Of a DNA stretch of 9,683 nt, positions 6,165 to 9,683 are shown in pieces. Below the pieces are notes generated by a model that searched no databases, had not been told where the DNA came from, and saw nothing but the letters and a program-made list of their open reading frames with translations. A program made the translations under genes and the position numbers. Source of the stretch: Anaerolinea thermophila (GTDB lineage: Bacteria; Chloroflexota; Anaerolineae; Anaerolineales; Villigracilaceae). How positions within the stretch are numbered: the stretch's first letter is position 1; each line of letters opens with the position of its first letter. Location: NCBI GenBank assembly GCA_022729775.1, contig DZBA01000080.1:1-9683 (forward strand), in the 5' to 3' direction.

Positions 6165-7172
6165 TTATTCAGGTTGCATTTTCATTTTATAACGTTTCAA
6201 TGCGCGCCAGCCGACAAGCATCTTTTCCTTTTCATCCCACAAGCGGAAATATATAGACTTCAAACTTTTGCGAATGGTCAGCGGCTCGACATGGAAGACG
6301 GGATTTTCCTTATAACATTGTTCGAGCTTGTAATTGGGTATCTTCGGGCTGAGGTGGTGAATGTGATGGAAGCCAATGTTCCCGGTAAACCATTGCAAAA
6401 TCTTGGGTAATTTGTAATATGAACTGCCATACACGCCCGCCTTGAAAAACTCCCAACTCTGGTGGCGCTCCCAATACGTCTGCTCAAAATTATGCTGGAC
6501 ATAGAACAACCATACGCCCGCGCCACACGCAATCAACAGGATGGGCAGTTCAACCAAAAGGTAAGCCTGCCAACCAATTTGGTGAATCGTCCAGCCGACA
6601 AACCCAAGCAGCGCGATATTCGTCCAAACCACACTATTGCGCTCGCGCTTCCCTGAATAGGAAGTCCACACGCGATGGGCAAACACGAACACAATCACCG
6701 CGCCAATGGTAAATAGAATAAATGGATTACGCATGATGCGATAGCCGAGTTTTTTATACCAAGATGCGGCGATATACTCTTCCACTGTCATGGTGTACAC
6801 ATCGCCAATGCCGCGCCGGTCTAAATCACCTGCGGTGGCATGGTGAATGGCGTGCGAATGTTTCCACTCGTAATACGGAGTCCACACCGCAACGCCAAGC
6901 AGCAAACCCAGCCGGTCATTGGCAACTTGAGAGTCAAAGAACGAACCATGACAACAGTCATGGAATATGATGAATATCCTGACCATGAACCCGGCAGTGG
7001 GAATTGCAAGCAGCAAGGTCAACCAATATCCAACCTCAAGGCTGCGGTACATCAAATACCACAACACAAAGAAGGGAATCACTGTGTTGAAAACTTGCCA
7101 TAAACTGCGCCATGTCTCCGGGTAGGCATACTTGGAAACAATGGATTGCCATTTGACTTTTCCGATGCTCAT
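6165..7172 (-). CDS. Membrane-bound acyl-lipid fatty acid desaturase (three histidine boxes)
   Basis: Introduces a double bond into membrane acyl chains with a di-iron centre, O2 and an electron donor. In the 335-residue product the three histidine boxes are HDCCH (71-75), HSHAIHH (105-111) and HHIHH (269-273), the order and spacing of the DesA/delta-12 type family. An extra conserved-looking VQHNFE (225-230) precedes the third box. Hydrophobic segments near 28-42, 48-70, 151-165, 184-198 and 204-225 fit a four-helix membrane protein with cytoplasmic histidine clusters. I chose the ATG at 7172 because AAGGAG lies six bases upstream; a longer GTG-started reading from 7235 adds 21 unlikely residues. 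The position of the double bond cannot be read from the sequence. It lies just before ino1 and 70 bp after the toroid gene. Aerobic or microaerobic life is implied, since the reaction needs oxygen. Confidence 0.93.
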   Translation of the reverse strand: MSIGKVKWQSIVSKYAYPETWRSLWQVFNTVIPFFVLWYLMYRSLEVGYWLTLLLAIPTAGFMVRIFIIFHDCCHGSFFDSQVANDRLGLLLGVAVWTPYYEWKHSHAIHHATAGDLDRRGIGDVYTMTVEEYIAASWYKKLGYRIMRNPFILFTIGAVIVFVFAHRVWTSYSGKRERNSVVWTNIALLGFVGWTIHQIGWQAYLLVELPILLIACGAGVWLFYVQHNFEQTYWERHQSWEFFKAGVYGSSYYKLPKILQWFTGNIGFHHIHHLSPKIPNYKLEQCYKENPVFHVEPLTIRKSLKSIYFRLWDEKEKMLVGWRALKRYKMKMQPE

Positions 7173-7178
7173 ATATAT

Positions 7179-7184
7179 CTCCTT
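7179..7184 (-). promoter_or_regulatory. Ribosome binding site that decides the desaturase start
   Basis: AAGGAG on the minus strand, six bases before the ATG at 7172 and ideal in sequence and spacing. It rules in the MSIGKVKWQ start over the in-frame GTG at 7235. Confidence 0.85.
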
Positions 7185-7242
7185 TATGGATTCTATCATC
7201 CTGTACACGATAAGCGGGCGCTTCCCCTGACACACAACAAAG

Positions 7243-8472
7243 TCACTTAATCATAGCCTGATATTCCAGATATGTGGTGACTCCATTAATCCAATTTTGC
7301 AGCCCATCCACGCGGATGGTCGGCTCTTCACAGCTGTTGAAAACGCCGCCGTCAAAATCCCTGAGCGCATTCTCGGCAAGTTCCCAGCTGCAATTATTAT
7401 TGGGAATCTGACGCGCCTGCACAAAGAGAATAAAGGCGCGAATTTCAGGGTCGAGCCATTCATGCTCCGCGCCCGAAAGATAAAAGGTCTGAGCCAGCGC
7501 GGCAAGTCCTTCTATTTTTGTCGCGGAAGAGAGACTGGCGTTTTGAGGGTTGAGCGAACGCACTTCCCCGTCAACGATCACCTGCGCAATTTTTTTCGCG
7601 TACGCGATATCTGACTTGGAAAGCGAATCGAGCCGCGCCAGTTTATTGAATGCGTAAGCATGCCACTGATCTTCGGTCACTCTTTGCGTGACCATGTAGG
7701 CATTGACCTCACGCGCCTGTTTCAGCCAAAACTTTTGACCTGTCATTTCATAAAGTTCAAGGAGCGCCATCAAACTCTGGGCGGGAAAAGAAGCGGCGAA
7801 ATAGTCCGCGTCTGCCAAGCCATTCACATGCGGGTCAAAGGCGTGATAAAAATCGCCTTCCGGCTTGCGCATGGATACGATGAAATAACCCAGTTCCATT
7901 GCGACATCGAGCAAGTTCCACTCATCGAGGTTGAAGCTGCCGGTGGCTTGCCATCGTTTATAAATGGTATCCACCGTCAACGCTGCGCTGCCCAGTTGAC
8001 AACTGCCTTCAGAGTATAAACAAGCGCCTTTGAATTTTTCAGGGTCGCTCACCAAGTCTTTCAAATAATATTTGAGCGCCAAGTCGCCGGACGCGCAATA
8101 TTGCAAATCACTTCCAACCCTGCAAATCGTATACAGCGCGCCGGTTCCTCCCATCAAACGCAGGGACAAAGGCGAGTAGGCTCTCTCTCCCGTTATGAAA
8201 TTTACCTGATAGGAAAGTTCCCCGTTTGAAATTTGCTGGCGCATCAAATAACGCCCCGCGGCAATGACTCGGTCTTTTAGCGGATCGTCAGATATGGAAA
8301 CGCCAACAGGGGTGTTGGCGGGGACACGCGTAGGAGATGGGGAGACCCACACAAACGGCGTGGACGTGACATCCACATCCGCATCCCTGCCGCGTGTTGG
8401 CAAAAATGTCCCCGCTATAAATGCCAACACAATCAAACCAAACAGCGCGTATTTTTTAAGCGTTGGGGACAT
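7243..8472 (-). CDS. Membrane-anchored extracellular protein with a probable (alpha/alpha) toroid domain; function unknown
   Basis: I do not recognise a precise family. The 409-residue product begins with MSPTLKKYA and a hydrophobic segment (about 9-24) lacking a lipobox, so it is an uncleaved anchor or a signal peptide. A Ser/Thr/Pro/Val-rich linker (about 33-60) then leads to a globular domain. The rest is built of paired helices with motifs seen in helical-barrel glycosidases and epimerases: KDRVIAAGRYLMRQQ (66-80), YSPLSLRLMGGTGALYTI (99-116), SFPAQSLMALLELYEMTGQ (228-246), ATKIEGLAALAQTFYLSG (317-334) and RVDGLQNWINGVTTYLEY (387-404). Six cysteines (117, 126, 151, 158, 361, 381) could form three disulfides, which fits an extracytoplasmic location. 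I chose the ATG at 8472 because AAAAGG lies six bases upstream; its start overlaps the HAD gene's 3' end by 17 bases, suggesting coupling. A carbohydrate-active role is only inference. Confidence 0.8.
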   Translation of the reverse strand: MSPTLKKYALFGLIVLAFIAGTFLPTRGRDADVDVTSTPFVWVSPSPTRVPANTPVGVSISDDPLKDRVIAAGRYLMRQQISNGELSYQVNFITGERAYSPLSLRLMGGTGALYTICRVGSDLQYCASGDLALKYYLKDLVSDPEKFKGACLYSEGSCQLGSAALTVDTIYKRWQATGSFNLDEWNLLDVAMELGYFIVSMRKPEGDFYHAFDPHVNGLADADYFAASFPAQSLMALLELYEMTGQKFWLKQAREVNAYMVTQRVTEDQWHAYAFNKLARLDSLSKSDIAYAKKIAQVIVDGEVRSLNPQNASLSSATKIEGLAALAQTFYLSGAEHEWLDPEIRAFILFVQARQIPNNNCSWELAENALRDFDGGVFNSCEEPTIRVDGLQNWINGVTTYLEYQAMIK

Positions 8473-9142
8473 CGCGCGCCTTTTGAATATTCTCAAACAG
8501 GTCTCGCAACGATAATTCAGCCAAAGACGAGACAGTGACATCGCCCGCCACGCCCATTTTCACCGTCAACGGGTTTGGAACCGCCACGACAAAGATATTT
8601 GCGCGCTGGGCTGCCAACACGCCATTCGGTGAATCTTCAAATACAACGGCGGCATCAGGCGGCACGTCGAGTCGCTCCAGCGTTTTCAAATAAATATCGG
8701 GGTTGGGTTTTGTCCTGCCCGGCTGGACATCGTCCGCGCAAATGATGTCGTCGAAATAATCGAAAATTCCCAGCCGCTTCACGTGCGCATCCACCCAAGA
8801 ATGTGGCGAGCTCGAACCAATGGCGACTTTCATCCCGTTCTTTTTTCCCTCTTCGATGATTTCCAACACACCGGGCAAAACAGGCTTGACATGAATGAGG
8901 GCAGCCGCTTCGCTTCGGTAGCGAAGCCTGAGCGCGGCAGCATCAAGCTTGTTGGAAGAAAGTCGCGCGAGATGTTCCGCCGGGTCAAAGTTCGAAATCC
9001 CATATCCGCCAATGGTTTTTTGCCATTCATCCACTGGCAATTCAAACCCATGTTCGCGGTAAATGTCCTGCCATACCAAAACTTCCGGCGTTTCGGTATC
9101 CAGAATGAGTCCGTCAAAATCGAAAATCAATGCTTGTAACAT
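8456..9142 (-). CDS. HAD-superfamily hydrolase, beta-phosphoglucomutase/phosphatase-like (subfamily IA)
   Basis: Cytoplasmic Mg-dependent phosphatase or phosphomutase acting through a phospho-aspartate. The 228 residues carry all four HAD motifs. Motif I is DFDGLILDTE with nucleophile D8 and acid/base D10; motif II is GSSSPHS (109-115); motif III is K145 in GRTKPNPDIY; motif IV is VFEDSPNGV (167-175) with E169/D170. A helical cap (about 16-85) fits the beta-phosphoglucomutase and sugar-phosphate phosphatase group. The substrate cannot be assigned: sugar phosphates, 2-deoxyglucose-6-phosphate and similar are all possible. The ATG at 9142 has only a weak ribosome site (AGGT). The preceding gene stops 13 bases upstream and the next gene's start overlaps by 17 bases, so this is a mid-operon gene. 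Confidence 0.93.
   Translation of the reverse strand: MLQALIFDFDGLILDTETPEVLVWQDIYREHGFELPVDEWQKTIGGYGISNFDPAEHLARLSSNKLDAAALRLRYRSEAAALIHVKPVLPGVLEIIEEGKKNGMKVAIGSSSPHSWVDAHVKRLGIFDYFDDIICADDVQPGRTKPNPDIYLKTLERLDVPPDAAVVFEDSPNGVLAAQRANIFVVAVPNPLTVKMGVAGDVTVSSLAELSLRDLFENIQKARDVPNA
8479..8484 (-). promoter_or_regulatory. Ribosome binding site deciding the start of the toroid gene
   Basis: AAAAGG on the minus strand, six bases before the ATG at 8472 and inside the last codons of the HAD gene. It favours this ATG over an in-frame start at 8541, which would put a basic, cysteine-containing extension before the signal-anchor segment. Confidence 0.6.
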
Positions 9143-9155
9143 AACTACCTATAGG

Positions 9156-9476
9156 TTATGGATACCTTCGCACAAAGTCGGCGATGGCTTCCCACATTTT
9201 CAAATCATTTGCGCCAGCCGCCAAAATATCTTCCATCATGCTGCCAATCGCATTCTTCATAATGAGATATTCGCGCTGCGCGTCGGCAACGGAGTTAAAA
9301 AAGCGCGTGTGATCCATCCAGCCGTAAATGTGACAGGAAACGGAAACGTAGTTTTTGCCCTGCTTGATGGTCATGCGTCCACCGCGCTCATGCTCTTCGT
9401 CGCGGAGAATTACGCCGCCTTCTTTACCGGACTTGCCGATGCTTTCACCATTCTTATATGGATTCCAATTACTCAT
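9156..9476 (-). CDS. Conserved-looking small protein of unknown function
   Basis: I do not recognise a named family. The 106-residue product is soluble and mixed in charge. It has a Gly/Lys-rich N-terminus (NGESIGKSGKEGG, 9-21), then a likely beta-rich stretch (GGVILRDEEH, 20-29; GRMTIKQGKNYVSVSCHIYGWMDHTRFF, 33-60) and a C-terminal helical part (SVADAQREYLIMKNAIGSMMEDIL, 62-85; MWEAIADFVRRY, 94-105). Its start overlaps the end of the upstream gene by eight bases (ATGAGTAA), a typical coupling arrangement, with AGGA nine bases upstream. The HAD gene begins 13 bases after its stop. Tight packing and orderly secondary structure argue that it is a real gene rather than a chance frame. Confidence 0.75.
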   Translation of the reverse strand: MSNWNPYKNGESIGKSGKEGGVILRDEEHERGGRMTIKQGKNYVSVSCHIYGWMDHTRFFNSVADAQREYLIMKNAIGSMMEDILAAGANDLKMWEAIADFVRRYP

Positions 9477-9683
9477 CTATTTTTATCCTGCTTACGCGCG
9501 AAGCCTGAACGCTCACGTTCGATGGGACAACGCGCGCGGGCTGTTCCACTTTGATGGGGCGCGCCAAATGCTTGACCATCACAGCCTGGCGCGGTAACGC
9601 TTGCGCGCCTAAATCTTCTAAAACGGGTTCGAGCCAGGTCTGGTAAGAACGCACGCATAAATAAATTTTTCTTCCGCGCCGTT
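9469..9683 (-). CDS. C-terminal fragment of an unidentified protein, 5' end outside the window
   Basis: An open minus-strand frame runs from the window edge to a TAA at 9469, giving about 70 residues. It reads RRGRKIYLCVRSYQ, then TWLEPVLEDLGAQALPRQ and AVMVKHLARPIKVEQ, ending in VSRIKIDE. The frame stays open to the window edge with protein-like composition, so an internal GTG at 9654 is not needed as a start. The strand-helix-strand pattern (KIYLCVR, WLEPVLEDLG, QAVMVKHL) resembles the end of a GNAT acetyltransferase, but that is a guess from short sequence. Its stop overlaps the start of the 106-residue gene by eight bases, placing it first in the visible operon. Confidence 0.65.
   Translation of the reverse strand, partial: RRGRKIYLCVRSYQTWLEPVLEDLGAQALPRQAVMVKHLARPIKVEQPARVVPSNVSVQASRVSRIKIDE

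Noticed and set aside
5352..6410. Long plus-strand open frame (352 codons) opposite ino1 and the desaturase end
   Set aside because: It is fully antisense to ino1, whose motifs are unmistakable, and its translation is rich in His/Arg/Asn with no domain-like pattern. It is a shadow frame of a codon-biased gene.
7190..7198. Extended -10-like TGATAGAAT upstream of the desaturase
   Set aside because: No reasonable -35 element is found at 16-18 bp, so an internal promoter cannot be supported. Readthrough from the toroid gene is at least as likely.
9140..9160. Dyad CATAAC-N9-GTTATG with inner ACCTATAGGT across the HAD start
   Set aside because: The outer arms are only six bases and coincide with a start and a stop codon, so chance is likely. 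No convincing -35 box accompanies the weak TATAGG.
9473..9658. Alternative minus-strand frame starting with ATG at 9658
   Set aside because: The product is Arg/Ala/Gly-rich and disordered-looking, while the overlapping frame ending at 9469 is open to the window edge and protein-like with a coupled stop/start.
1..9683. Search for a dedicated defence, phage or mobile-element module
   Set aside because: No transposase, integrase, CRISPR repeats, toxin-antitoxin pair, tRNA or attachment-like repeats were seen. Only the lone AAA/DUF4143 gene looks accessory.

Overview
This is a gene-dense bacterial window in which every supported gene lies on the minus strand; the layout below follows transcription, from high to low coordinates. 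The protein set fits a member of the Chloroflexota, most likely Anaerolineae. The clues are a DnaG with a CYGAC-type zinc motif, an RpoD with a long Lys/Pro-rich N-terminus and an insertion in region 3, a bacterial myo-inositol-1-phosphate synthase, frequent GCGCG words at moderate overall GC, and a mix of Shine-Dalgarno and apparently leaderless starts. The taxonomic call is inference from protein style, not a search result.

Region A (about 9683 to 5021) holds six tightly packed genes. They are the C-terminus of an unidentified protein cut by the window edge, a 106-residue protein of unknown function (8 bp start/stop overlap), a HAD phosphatase of the beta-phosphoglucomutase type, a membrane-anchored extracellular helical-toroid protein (17 bp overlap), a three-histidine-box fatty acid desaturase, and inositol-1-phosphate synthase (15 bases after the desaturase stop). 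The last two suggest a membrane-lipid unit: acyl-chain unsaturation plus supply of inositol phosphate for phosphoinositide-type lipids. A strong hairpin just after the inositol-phosphate synthase stop closes this run.

Region B (about 5010 to 3670) is a single AT-richer gene for an AAA_14/DUF4143 ATPase. It has its own near-consensus promoter, whose -35 box sits exactly in the centre of an 11 bp inverted repeat and whose -10 box lies six bases before the ATG. It looks like an accessory gene set between the lipid unit and the replication/transcription unit.

Region C (about 3660 to 1) is the dnaG-rpoD pair, the core of the classical macromolecular-synthesis operon. It is driven by a promoter with the same leaderless geometry (-35, 17 bp, -10, 6 bases, ATG). 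A hairpin overlaps the rpoD stop codon.

No stretch over 300 bases lacks a gene; the longest gene-free interval is the 101 bp between the inositol-phosphate synthase and the ATPase. I see no RNA gene, insertion sequence, CRISPR array or phage module. The window is mainly housekeeping. The points most worth a second look are the paired leaderless promoters, the operator-like dyad, the region-3 insertion in RpoD, and the unidentified extracellular protein.
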